DNA of 64,000 nucleotides from Rhodoblastus sp963748385. Lineage in GTDB: Bacteria > Pseudomonadota > Alphaproteobacteria > Rhizobiales > Beijerinckiaceae. The stretch is taken from assembly GCA_963748385.1 (NCBI GenBank), contig CAVVIQ010000008.1:139747-203746 (forward strand), in the 5' to 3' direction. This document shows positions 46,369 to 55,206 of this stretch, piece by piece (the stretch's first letter is position 1; every line of letters begins with the position of its first letter). The notes under the pieces are model-generated. The model made no database searches. It saw only the letters and a list, made by a program, of their open reading frames with translations, and was not told the origin of the DNA. The position numbers and the translations under genes are program-made.

Positions 46369-47238
46369 ATGAAAGGCATCATTCTGGCCGGCGGCAGCGG
46401 CACCCGCCTGCATCCGATGACCCAGGTCATCTCGAAGCAGCTACTGCCGATCTACGACAAGCCGATGATCTATTATCCGCTGACTACGCTGATGCTTGCG
46501 GGCGTCCAGGAAATCCTGATCATCTCCACCCCGCAGGATCTGCCGCTCTTTCAGCGCCTGCTCGGCGACGGGACGCAATGGGGCGTCCAACTGTCCTATG
46601 CCGAACAGCCTCGTCCCGAAGGCCTGGCGCAGGCCTATCACATCGGCGCTGATTTCGTTTCCGGCCAGAAATCGGCGCTGATCCTCGGCGACAATCTGTT
46701 TTACGGCCACGGGCTGGCCGGCATCCTGCGCAACGCCGCCGCGGCGGCGCGCGGCGCGACCGTCTTCGCCTATCACGTCCACGATCCCGAGCGTTACGGC
46801 GTGGTGGAGTTCGATCGCGGCGGCAAGGCGATGTCGATCGAGGAAAAGCCCAGCAAGCCGCGTTCCAGCTGGGCGGTGACCGGGCTTTACTTCTATGACG
46901 AGCGCGCCGCCGAATTCGCCGCCGCCCTGAAGCCGTCCCCGCGCGGCGAGCTGGAGATCACCGATCTCAATCTCGAATATCTGAAGCGGGGCGAACTGCG
47001 GGTCGAGAAAATGGGGCGCGGCTTCGCCTGGCTCGACACCGGCACGCCGGATTCCCTGCTGGAAGCCGCTGAATTCATGCGCACGCTGGAAAAGCGCACG
47101 AGTTTTCGGGTCGCCTGTCCCGAGGAGATCGCCTTCGTCTCCGGATGGATCTCGGAGCGCCAGTTGCAAACCCTCGCCGAGCCGCTCAAGAAGAGCGGCT
47201 ACGGCGCCTATCTCGCGCGACTGCTTCACGGGAGCTGA
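46369..47238 (+). CDS. rfbA: Glucose-1-phosphate thymidylyltransferase
   Basis: A 289-residue nucleotidyltransferase that makes dTDP-glucose. It starts MKGIILAGGSGTRLHPMTQV, with SKQLLPIYDKPMIYYPL, LILGDNLFYGHGL with the Mg-binding Asp, and EEKPSKPRSSWAVTGLYFY. The frame is open upstream to 46270, overlapping rfbC, but the family start is at 46369. It converges on the Sel1-repeat gene across a GAATTC hairpin. Confidence 0.97.
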   Translation: MKGIILAGGSGTRLHPMTQVISKQLLPIYDKPMIYYPLTTLMLAGVQEILIISTPQDLPLFQRLLGDGTQWGVQLSYAEQPRPEGLAQAYHIGADFVSGQKSALILGDNLFYGHGLAGILRNAAAAARGATVFAYHVHDPERYGVVEFDRGGKAMSIEEKPSKPRSSWAVTGLYFYDERAAEFAAALKPSPRGELEITDLNLEYLKRGELRVEKMGRGFAWLDTGTPDSLLEAAEFMRTLEKRTSFRVACPEEIAFVSGWISERQLQTLAEPLKKSGYGAYLARLLHGS

Positions 47239-47286
47239 CGCCGCGGCCCGGACGGCGGCTGCGATCAGGAATGGGCCTTTTCACAG

Positions 47287-47313
47287 GAATTCCGCAGCAA
47301 TCACGCGGAATTC
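47287..47313. repeat. GAATTC-armed hairpin between convergent genes
   Basis: GAATTCCGC (47287-47295) pairs perfectly with GCGGAATTC (47305-47313) around a 9-nt loop. It lies between convergent rfbA and the Sel1-repeat gene, so it could serve as a two-way terminator. It is the second member of the family first seen at 4367. Confidence 0.7.
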
Positions 47314-47316
47314 GCA

Positions 47317-49227
47317 TCAGCCGCTCGCCGCCGGGGGGACCTGGTTTTCGCCCTGCCGCATGATCCCGGACTCCTTGATCAGTTGTTCGCCGCGCGCGGG
47401 ATCGGCCTCGACGCCCATGCCTCTGACGAGCATCACGCCCAGATTGTACATGGCCATCCGGTGCTGGTCGGCGGCGGCCAGCTCATACCAGCGCACGGCC
47501 TCCGCCAGATTTTGCTCGACCCCGCGCGCGGTGCAGTAGAGCACGCCGAGCTGGAATTGCGCCGGCGCGAATCCGCCCTCCGCCGAGCGCCGGAACCATT
47601 CGACGGCCTGGGCGACCTGCTCGTCCGTTGCGCTTGGGGAAGACATGAGCGCGCCGACGATATGCTGGGCGACGACATTGCCCGATTCGGCCGCCGTGAG
47701 ATAATGGCGCGCCGCCCGGTCGGGCCGCGCCACCGCCCGATCGAATTGGCCCGAATAAAGATGGCCCAGATGCAGCGCCGCCTCCGGAGAGCCCGAGGCG
47801 GCGGCGTCGAGAAGGAGGTTTTCCGCCTGGTCGAGGTCGCGCAGGCCGTTATCGGGCGACAGATAGAGGAGAGCGAGCTGGGTTTGCGCGGCGCGGTCGC
47901 CGGCCTTGGAGGCCTCCTGCAGAAGCTCCACGGCGCGTCCGAAATCCGGCGCGCCCGAAGCTCCGTTCAGGTGAATCTCGGCCAGTTTCACCTTGGCCTG
48001 GGACACGCCTTTCCCGGCGGCGAATTCGAGCCAGCGGATCGCCGCGTCAAGGTCCCGCTGAGGCCCCGGGCCCGAACTGAGAAAAACGCCGGCGTTATAG
48101 GCGGCGATCGCATGGCCCTGTTCCGCCGCTTTCGCGAACCAGCGCGCCGCTTCGGTAAAATTGACCGGGACGCCGATGCCCTCGGCGGCGAAGCGGCCGA
48201 CGGTGAATTGCGCCTGCACGTCCCCCGCTTCGGCCGCGGCCCGATACCAGTTGGCGGCTTCGCGCAGGTCGGGCGGCACGAGGCCGCCCTGGCTGTAAAA
48301 GGCGGCCAGCGCCTGGGTGGCCGGAAGATATCCCTTCTTGGCCGCGCGGCGCAGGTAGGTCTCCGCCCGATCGACGTCGACCGGCGCGCCCTCGCCAAGG
48401 AGGCGCATGCGCCCATAGATGAATTCGGCGTAAGCGTCGCCGCTCTCCGCCGCGCGGGCCATGTAAAAAGCGGCGCGTTCGGGATCGGCCGCGCGCCCCT
48501 CGCCAGAACGGTATATGGTGGCGATCGCGATTTGCGCGCGCGGGTGGCCCAGGTCGGCGGCCTTCTGGTACCAATCGCCGCCGAGTTCGAGATTCGGCTC
48601 GAGGCCGAGCCCGCGATAATAGATCTCGCCCAGGCCGAACTGGCTGGAGGGCTGGTCCTCCTCCGCCGCCTCCATAAAATTTTCGCGGGCGCGCGCGTAA
48701 TCCTTTTCGACGCCGACGCCGTCGAAAAAAATCATGCCAATGAGGGCCCGCGCCTCCGCCTGTCCCTGTTGCGCCGCCTTTTCGAGCCAGAACAGGGCCT
48801 GAGTCGTGTCGCGTTCAATCCTTGGCGTCGCGGCGAAAATGGCCGTCGCCGTCGCCGAGGCCATTTCCCCGTCCCGGGCGGTTTGTTCCCATTTCTCGGG
48901 AAGCCGCATGGCCGACGCGCCATGGAGGAAAATCCGTCCCAGGCGCATTTGCGATTCGACATGACCACGTTCGGCCGCGAATCTGTACCACGCCGCCGCC
49001 CTCGCGGAATTGGGAAGCACGGCGCCATAGCCGTTCTGATAAACGTCCGCGAGGCGAAACGCCGACTCCACATCGCCCACGGCGACGCCCCTGCGCCACA
49101 GGCGAAGGGCGGTGTGGAACGCGCGGCGGCCGAAAGCGCGCTGGGCGCGAGCGCGCAGCCATTCCGTCGTCCGCCGGTCGAGCAGCGGAAATACCGGCCG
49201 CATCAGCCTGCGGGATAGCCTCCTCAT
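47317..49227 (-). CDS. Sel1-repeat protein of the secretion operon
   Basis: A 636-residue protein with a basic N-terminus (MRRLSRRLMRPVFPLLDRR) and at least twelve tandem Sel1-like repeats of about 36 residues (typical: AAEKGHAIAAYNAGVFLSSG-type units). There is no signal peptide, only a hydrophobic patch, so its compartment is uncertain. Sel1 solenoids serve as scaffolds. Its ATG overlaps the HlyD stop by 4 bp (ATGA), which puts it in the same transcript as an ABC exporter and adaptor, and suggests a role in that secretion system. Confidence 0.85.
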   Translation of the reverse strand: MRRLSRRLMRPVFPLLDRRTTEWLRARAQRAFGRRAFHTALRLWRRGVAVGDVESAFRLADVYQNGYGAVLPNSARAAAWYRFAAERGHVESQMRLGRIFLHGASAMRLPEKWEQTARDGEMASATATAIFAATPRIERDTTQALFWLEKAAQQGQAEARALIGMIFFDGVGVEKDYARARENFMEAAEEDQPSSQFGLGEIYYRGLGLEPNLELGGDWYQKAADLGHPRAQIAIATIYRSGEGRAADPERAAFYMARAAESGDAYAEFIYGRMRLLGEGAPVDVDRAETYLRRAAKKGYLPATQALAAFYSQGGLVPPDLREAANWYRAAAEAGDVQAQFTVGRFAAEGIGVPVNFTEAARWFAKAAEQGHAIAAYNAGVFLSSGPGPQRDLDAAIRWLEFAAGKGVSQAKVKLAEIHLNGASGAPDFGRAVELLQEASKAGDRAAQTQLALLYLSPDNGLRDLDQAENLLLDAAASGSPEAALHLGHLYSGQFDRAVARPDRAARHYLTAAESGNVVAQHIVGALMSSPSATDEQVAQAVEWFRRSAEGGFAPAQFQLGVLYCTARGVEQNLAEAVRWYELAAADQHRMAMYNLGVMLVRGMGVEADPARGEQLIKESGIMRQGENQVPPAASG

Positions 49228-50573
49228 GGCTCGCGCATCGCCTCGCCCCAGCCGCGCAGGAGGGCGTCGGACAGATATCGGCCCACCGAGCGACGTCCAA
49301 TCTTGATGTCGGCCGAAAGGGTCATGCCCGGCATCAGCCGGAAATTCTTGGGCACGCCGCGAAAATTCAAGCGGTCGATGCTGACGCCGACCTTGTAATA
49401 GGCGCTGGTGGGCTGACCGGTCTGGTCACTTATCCAGAAAGCGCCCTCCGAAATCCATTTGACCCGGCCTTCGGCGGTTCCATGTTCGGAAAAGTTGAAG
49501 GCGTCGATCTTGAGCGTGACCGAATCGCCGACCCGGATGAAGCCAACGTCGCGCGAGGCCACATCGATGTTGGCGACCACCGGCTCGTTCACCGGCATGG
49601 CGGTGATCAACTTGTCGCCCGGCTGAAGAACGGAGCCGACCGACAGTTTGGCGATCGAGAGGATGATCGAATCATCGGCCGCGACGATCCTCACCACGTC
49701 CTGGTGCACCAGGGCCTTCTTGAGCGAGGCGGCCGCGGCGTCGCGATTGTTCTGCGCCGTCACGAGGTCCTGGCTGTCGGTGGCGCGCCATTGCTGGATG
49801 AAAGCGTCGCGATTGGCCTTGTAGGCGCCGATCTGCGCCTCCAATTCGTTCAGCGAATTGGTCAGGTTCTCGACCTGACGCTGCATTTCGATATTGCTGT
49901 CCTTCGACGCCAGTTCGTTCAGCAGCGACCCCGCGCCCGAAGCCAGAAGCTTCGACCTCATGCCCTCGACTTTTTCGGCGATGGCGGACCGCTCGTTGAA
50001 GCGCGCGATGTCGTTCCTGGTCTTGGCGATGGTCGCCTCGGTCTGCTTGATCTGGTCGTCGAGGCTCTTGATCTGGGCCCTGTATTGCGCGTCGCGATCG
50101 ACGAACAGCTTTTCCTGCAACTGATTGTAATGGCGCTGGTCGGGATCGTCGTCGCCCGTGAAAACCGGCGCCTTCCCCGTGAGTTCCGCCTGGTCGCGCG
50201 CGATTTGCGCGTTGAGGCTCGCGACCTGCTGTCGAAGCTGGGTCACGTCCGCGGTCGCGAAGGTCGAGTCCAAAGTCGCGATCACCTCGCCCTTTTTGAC
50301 GAGCATGCCTTCCCGGACGTTGATGCTTTTGATGATCGATTGGTCCAGCGCCTGATAAACCTGGGCGGACGTCACGAGATCGATCTGCCCCTGCATGCTT
50401 TGCACGACCCGGTCGATCCTCCCGAAGGCAAGAACCAGGGCGAAAACAACCAGAAACCCGATCAGGACGTGAACTGTCGCCATAGCCGAGCGCGGCAGCG
50501 GCGCCTCGCGGATCGCGGCTATGTCCGACTGGAAGCTCCGGATGACGGATTGGGCGGAGGCTTTAGTGGACAC
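49224..50573 (-). CDS. Type I secretion membrane-fusion protein, HlyD family
   Basis: A 449-residue adaptor with one N-terminal membrane helix (VHVLIGFLVVFALVLAFG), a lipoyl half (VREGMLVKKGEVIATLDS), a long coiled coil (QIKSLDDQIKQTEATIAKTR), the second lipoyl half (LSVGSVLQPGDKLITAMP), and a beta-barrel ending in RLMPGMTLSADIKIGRRSV, the HlyD signature region. It starts with GTG and overlaps the ABC exporter gene by 11 bp. An outer-membrane TolC partner is not encoded nearby. Confidence 0.93.
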   Translation of the reverse strand: MSTKASAQSVIRSFQSDIAAIREAPLPRSAMATVHVLIGFLVVFALVLAFGRIDRVVQSMQGQIDLVTSAQVYQALDQSIIKSINVREGMLVKKGEVIATLDSTFATADVTQLRQQVASLNAQIARDQAELTGKAPVFTGDDDPDQRHYNQLQEKLFVDRDAQYRAQIKSLDDQIKQTEATIAKTRNDIARFNERSAIAEKVEGMRSKLLASGAGSLLNELASKDSNIEMQRQVENLTNSLNELEAQIGAYKANRDAFIQQWRATDSQDLVTAQNNRDAAAASLKKALVHQDVVRIVAADDSIILSIAKLSVGSVLQPGDKLITAMPVNEPVVANIDVASRDVGFIRVGDSVTLKIDAFNFSEHGTAEGRVKWISEGAFWISDQTGQPTSAYYKVGVSIDRLNFRGVPKNFRLMPGMTLSADIKIGRRSVGRYLSDALLRGWGEAMREP

Positions 50574-52800
50574 CGCGCGTTCCCTTCCGGCTTTCGCCGA
50601 CGGCGGCGCGCTCGATATGACCGTTCTGCTGATGCCAGAGACCGGAATAGATCTCGCACCTCTCGAGCAATTCCCGATGCGTTCCCATGTCCAGAACCTT
50701 GCCGCGCTCCAGGACGAGAATGGCGTCGGAATTGACCAGGGACGACAGGCGGTGGGAAATCGCGATCACCGTGCGTCCATGGGCGATTTTCCTGATGCTT
50801 GCATTGACGATCGCCTCGCTGTCGGGGTCGAGCGCGCTGGTCGCCTCGTCGAGGATCAGGATGCGCGGATCGACGATGAGAGCGCGCGCGATCGCCAGAC
50901 GCTGGCGCTGGCCGCCGGACAGATTGGGCGATCCTTCATAGATATGGGTGTCGTAGCCGCGCGGCAGGCGATCGATGAATTCCTCGGCGCCGGCGAGTCG
51001 CGCGGCGCGGACGACGTCATCGAAGGTCGCGTCCGCCTTGGCGGCCGCGATATTCTCGCGAATCGTCCCGCTGAAGAGGAAATTTTCCTGCAGGACCACG
51101 CCAAGACTGCGGCGAAGATGCGAAATGTTGTATTCGCGGACGTCGACGCCGTCGATCTTGATCATGCCTTCATAATCCGCATGCAGGCGCTGCAGCAGGC
51201 GCGTCACGGTCGTCTTGCCCGATCCGCTTCGCCCGACCACGCCGAGCGTCGTCCCGACCGGAACCTCGAAGCTGACGTCGTCGAGCGCCGGCGACAACCC
51301 GCCGGGGTAGAAAAAGCGGACCTTGCTGAATTCGACCTGACCCTGGAGCTGCTTCCTGACGCCTTTCTCCCCATGGCCCTCCTCTTTCGGGCGATTGACC
51401 AGATGCCTGACGGTCGCGACCGCGGCGCGGGCTTCGTCGGCGTTGGTGATCAAACCGGCCATCTGCATCAAAGGCCCCGCCACACGCTGCGACAGCATGA
51501 GGAAGGCGAACAGCGAGCCGATCATGACGCCGCTGTTGTCGGCGGTTATCGCGATATAGACGCCCACCGCATAAGAACCGGTGACGGCCAGACGTTCGAG
51601 CGGTATGACGCCGCTCCTGGCGACGGCGCTGATCCAGGACAAATTATCGCGCGCCTTGGCGCAACGCGCGACATGCGCGTCCCAAATTTTGCGCTGGCGG
51701 GATTCGAGCGCCAGGGATTTGACCGTCCGAATGCCCGCCAGAGTCTGGTAAAGGAATGAGCCGCGCTGGGTTTCGGCGTGGATGACGACGCCATTCGCCT
51801 TGCGGATATGGGGCAGAATGGCGATGAGCCAGAGCACGATCGCAATGCAGAAGGCGAGAACGATGGAGGTGAGGAGCGGGCTGAACGCGAACATCACCGG
51901 AAGAAAGATGACCAGAACCAGGGAGTCGAGAACGACCCCGAACACCTGCCCGGTCAGGAAATCGCGAACCTTCCAGATCTCGTTGATGTCGTGCATCGTC
52001 TCGCCGATCTGGGTGCGCTCGAAATAATCGACCGGCAGCTGGATCATGCGATCGAACAAATATTCGGACAGCCTCGTGTCGACGCGCGACGCCAGGAACA
52101 GCAGAAGATAGCTGCGCAGATAGTTGAACGCCGCTTCGAAGACAATGATCACCACCATGCCGACGCACAGGACCGTAAAGGTGGCCATCGATTTGTAATA
52201 AAGCACGCGATTGCCGATCAGCGTCCAGAATGCGATCGGCGCCAAAGCAAAAATGCTGAGCGCGAAGGCCGAAAGCGCAATGTCGCGGACAATTTTCCGC
52301 TCCCGCAGGATCAATGTCGCGATCAGGTCCAGACCGAAGGGCTTTTCCTCGTCGAGGAGATCGTAATTGCGGCGCACAAGCGCGACATCGCCCGACCAGA
52401 CCTCCTGGAACTGCAGCCAGTCGAGCGTCAGCAGGGCGTCCGCGGCGGCGTTCGGATCCCGCAGCGTCACGCTCTGGGGCGCCTCCTCGAAACTCGCGTT
52501 CATCGCGACCAGCGCCATGCTGGCGCCGGTCTTGAGCCGGACGATCGCCGGCAGGGCCTTTTCCAGATGAGCGAGCCCGTCCCAATCGAGATGTAGCGCC
52601 TTGGCCTTCATGCCGGCGCCACGGGCGCAATGAACCAGCTTCGCGTAATCGACCTCCGCGCTCTCGAGCGCATTGTCCTGAACCAGTTGCGGCACGGTCA
52701 GTTGCAGCCCTTGCATGGCGCCGACGATCGTCAGGCATTCAAGGGCGGAGGCGTCGACGCGTTCGGAAACGCCCGGGGCAAAGGAAAGCGTCGAGGTCAT
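50563..52800 (-). CDS. Type I secretion ABC transporter with degenerate C39-like domain
   Basis: A 745-residue exporter. Residues 1-140 form a C39-like domain in which the catalytic Cys position reads DASALECL in place of D-C-G-x-A-C-L, and the catalytic His is absent; this is the non-cleaving type of HlyB-like exporters. A six-helix membrane domain follows (RERKIVRDIALSAFALSIF onwards), then an ATPase domain with GRSGSGKTT, NLSGGQRQRLAIARAL and LILDEATSALD. The domain order and the adjacent HlyD gene identify a type I system. A substrate (RTX protein, adhesin or other) is not evident in the window. Confidence 0.93.
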   Translation of the reverse strand: MTSTLSFAPGVSERVDASALECLTIVGAMQGLQLTVPQLVQDNALESAEVDYAKLVHCARGAGMKAKALHLDWDGLAHLEKALPAIVRLKTGASMALVAMNASFEEAPQSVTLRDPNAAADALLTLDWLQFQEVWSGDVALVRRNYDLLDEEKPFGLDLIATLILRERKIVRDIALSAFALSIFALAPIAFWTLIGNRVLYYKSMATFTVLCVGMVVIIVFEAAFNYLRSYLLLFLASRVDTRLSEYLFDRMIQLPVDYFERTQIGETMHDINEIWKVRDFLTGQVFGVVLDSLVLVIFLPVMFAFSPLLTSIVLAFCIAIVLWLIAILPHIRKANGVVIHAETQRGSFLYQTLAGIRTVKSLALESRQRKIWDAHVARCAKARDNLSWISAVARSGVIPLERLAVTGSYAVGVYIAITADNSGVMIGSLFAFLMLSQRVAGPLMQMAGLITNADEARAAVATVRHLVNRPKEEGHGEKGVRKQLQGQVEFSKVRFFYPGGLSPALDDVSFEVPVGTTLGVVGRSGSGKTTVTRLLQRLHADYEGMIKIDGVDVREYNISHLRRSLGVVLQENFLFSGTIRENIAAAKADATFDDVVRAARLAGAEEFIDRLPRGYDTHIYEGSPNLSGGQRQRLAIARALIVDPRILILDEATSALDPDSEAIVNASIRKIAHGRTVIAISHRLSSLVNSDAILVLERGKVLDMGTHRELLERCEIYSGLWHQQNGHIERAAVGESRKGTRGVH

Positions 52801-53254
52801 AATTGCTCCGGATCGAATTCCGCGAAACGCGCAACGCTACCTTACCATGAGTTCCGTCGCAAGGCGGCGAAAGAAACCACGGGATTCACGCATTCATGCG
52901 CCATGACACAGAAGAAACGCAGAGGGCCAAAGCAAGCCGGCGCGCCCCGTCTTGGAGAAAGCTCCGCTAACAATTCATGGTCAAGAGCGCGTCCGCCCGC
53001 TTTATTATGTGCAGGCGGAGGTTTCATTTCGCGCGCCGGATCGCCTCCGTACGTCCCTCGCCGTCAAGCGATCTTTCCTCCAGGCGAGCCGATGGAAGCG
53101 GCGTGAGCCATCTGGACAGGCGCGGTCGATTCTGTTAAGCGGAGCCCAACGGTCCGGCGCTCCGCAAGCGCGGGTAATTCTTTTCACAGGCGGCTGACGA
53201 CTCTCGCGTCAAGGCGGCGCGGCGGCGGCGGTCTTTCAAACACAGGAATCCGGC
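52801..53254. other. Intergenic region between the secretion operon and rpsU
   Basis: A 454-bp divergent gap. Open frames on the plus strand here resemble no protein. I see no clear promoter, although those of the ABC exporter and of rpsU must lie here. Confidence 0.4.
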
Positions 53255-53488
53255 GTGCAAGTTCTCGTTCGCGACAATAATGTCGATCAGGCTCTCAAGG
53301 CGCTCAAGAAGAAGATGCAGCGCGAGGGCATTTTCCGCGAAATGAAATTGCGCGGTCATTATGAAAAGCCGTCCGAGAAACGCGCGCGCGAACAGGCCGA
53401 GGCGGTGCGCCGCGCCCGCAAGCTCGCCCGCAAGAAGATGCAGCGCGAAGGCCTGCTGCCGATGAAGGCCAAGCCCGCCGCGCGCTGA
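53255..53488 (+). CDS. rpsU: 30S ribosomal protein S21
   Basis: A 77-residue S21 starting MQVLVRDNNVDQALKALKKK, then EGIFREMKLRGHYEKPSEKR and a basic tail. It starts with GTG, and AGGAA is 7 nt upstream. S21 is near the platform of the small subunit and affects translation initiation. The gene is monocistronic and is followed by a terminator. Confidence 0.96.
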   Translation: MQVLVRDNNVDQALKALKKKMQREGIFREMKLRGHYEKPSEKRAREQAEAVRRARKLARKKMQREGLLPMKAKPAAR

Positions 53489-53522
53489 ATTCGTCGCGTC
53501 GGCCCGGGAGCGCCCCGACAGG

Positions 53523-53554
53523 AACGCCCTTCGCCTCAAGCGTCGGGCGTTTGT
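53523..53554 (+). terminator. Terminator of rpsU
   Basis: AACGCCC pairs with GGGCGTT (53545-53551), with an inner CGC/GCG pair, followed by a T-rich TGTGTTGTT. It lies 35 nt after the rpsU stop. Confidence 0.65.
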
Positions 53555-53611
53555 GTTGTTCTTGGGCGAAATCCCTCCCGTCGTGAGCGGGTCTTCGCGC
53601 CGACCGAACGG

Positions 53612-53638
53612 GAATTCGCCATGAACCATGGGGGATTC
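53612..53638. repeat. Imperfect GAATTC hairpin upstream of the TPR gene
   Basis: GAATTCGCCATG (53612-53623) and CATGGGGGATTC (53627-53638) face each other around AAC with two mismatches. The ATG-AAC-CAT centre matches the one at 4378-4386, so this seems to be a decayed member of the same family. Confidence 0.5.
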
Positions 53639-53790
53639 GCATGACGCGGCCAAGTTGCGGGTCAAGCGTCGGGTAAGGAAATCTATACCATGCGGGGCTA
53701 GCTTGCGCCTCGCCCATTCCCGCGCCGGAACTTATACAGGCGCTGACCGCGCGGGGAGCGATCGAAGCAGACCGGAGCATTGGGATCGAC

Positions 53791-54646
53791 ATGGCCAGGA
53801 TCTTCAGGGCGGGTCAACGCAAATATCTGATCGTTTTCGCGCTCTCGGCCCTCGCCGCGCCGCTCGGCGGCTGCGATTCGAATTCCCGGCGGAGGCCAGG
53901 GCCCCGGCTATGCCGAATTGTCCCACGCCGATCCCAAGGCGGCCGAAGCCAATATCGCCTCTCTCGACGCGGTCGTCGCCGCCCATCCCAATGACGCGGA
54001 AGCCTATAACACCCGCGGCGTCGCCTATGCCAAGGTCGGCCGCTACAACGAGGCGATTTCGGATTTCGCGCAAGCCGTCAAACTCGATCCGAACCACGCC
54101 TCGGCCTATACCAATCGCGCTCTGGCGGAGCGCCAGGTCGGCGCCAATGACGCCGCGATGCAGGATTTCAGCCGCGCCATCCAGGCCAATCCCAACCACG
54201 CGCCTGCTTATCTCGGCCGAGCCAATCTCGAACGCTCCCAGGGCCAGCTCGACGCCGCGCTGGGCGATCTCGACCAGGCGATCCGCCTCAATCCCGAGAG
54301 CGCCCAGGCTTTTCACGCGCGGGGCCTGATTTACCAGAAGAAGGGCGACAACGCCCGCGCCGTCACCGATTTCGACAATGCGATCGACCGCGATCCATTC
54401 CATGCCGCGCCTTACGAGGCGCGCGCCCAAAGCCTCCTGGCGCTCGGCAAGCCCGACAAGGCGATCGAGGATTTCAACGCCGCGCTGAACGTCAACAATC
54501 GCAACGCCGACGCCTGGGCCGGCCTTGGCCTCGCCTACGAGAAACAGGGCGACCGGGCAAAGGCCCTGCTGAACTATCAGCGCGCCTTGTCGCTCGACCC
54601 CAGCGAAGCCGTCGCCCGCGAGGGAATCGGCCGCGTCCAGGGCTGA
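53791..54646 (+). CDS. TPR-repeat lipoprotein, one-base frameshift
   Basis: The N-terminus is a lipoprotein signal with a lipobox ending LGGC (Cys28). Right after CDSNS the frame breaks at a CCC run (53885-53887) that seems one base too long; in the next frame comes GGGQGPGYAELSHADPKAAE, then six or so TPR units (NTRGVAYAKVGRYNEAISDF type) to 54646. Corrected length is about 284 residues. It resembles NlpI-type lipoproteins that scaffold envelope complexes. Upstream 302 bp hold the rpsU terminator and a GAATTC hairpin. Confidence 0.82.
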
Positions 54647-54666
54647 ACGCCTTCGCCCGACCCTTC

Positions 54667-54702
54667 ACCCGAATTCCGCATGAAATCGCGCGGAATACGG
54701 GT
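54667..54702. repeat. GAATTC-armed hairpin between convergent genes
   Basis: ACCCGAATTCCGC (54667-54679) pairs with GCGGAATACGGGT (54690-54702) with one mismatch around a 10-nt loop. It fills the gap between the convergent TPR and rppH genes and reaches the first base of the rppH stop. Fourth member of the dispersed family. Confidence 0.7.
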
Positions 54703-55202
54703 CACGAAGCGGCGAAATCGGCGAAGCGCGCGCAGACCTCTTCATAAACCCGGCGCTTGAACGGAACGATCAATTCCGGCAGGCGCTCGATCCGCTCCCA
54801 GCGCCAGGCGTCGAACTCCGGCTTGTGGCCATCCGGCGCATCGATGTCGATCTCGGACTCCTCGCCGGTGAAACGCAGGGCGAACCATTTCTGCGTCTGG
54901 CCGCGAAAACGGCCCCTCCAGGTTTTCTTGGTGATGTCGCCGGGTAGATCGTAGCTGAGCCAGTCCGCCGCCTCGGCGAGAAAACTCACGCTGCGCACCC
55001 CGGTTTCCTCGCGCAGCTCCCGCAGCGCCGCCCGATAGGGCGTCTCGCCGTCGTCGATGCCGCCTTGCGGCATCTGCCATTCGTGTTCGGCCGGAATCAG
55101 ATCCGGCGCGCGTTTGGACTTGCGACGCCCGACAAACACCAGACCCTCCGCGTTGAGCAGCATGATTCCGACGCAGGGACGATAGGCCAAAGCTTCGATC
55201 AC
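54702..55202 (-). CDS. rppH: RNA pyrophosphohydrolase
   Basis: A 166-residue NUDIX protein. It starts MIEALAYRPCVGIMLLN, as RppH does (YRPCVG), and has WQMPQGGIDDGETPYRAALR followed by RELREETGV. It removes pyrophosphate from RNA 5' ends. The start is the GTG at 55202, with GAGGTG 5 nt upstream. The stop of the upstream deacetylase gene lies 4 bp before the start, so the two are coupled. Confidence 0.93.
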   Translation of the reverse strand: MIEALAYRPCVGIMLLNAEGLVFVGRRKSKRAPDLIPAEHEWQMPQGGIDDGETPYRAALRELREETGVRSVSFLAEAADWLSYDLPGDITKKTWRGRFRGQTQKWFALRFTGEESEIDIDAPDGHKPEFDAWRWERIERLPELIVPFKRRVYEEVCARFADFAAS

Positions 55203-55206
55203 AACG

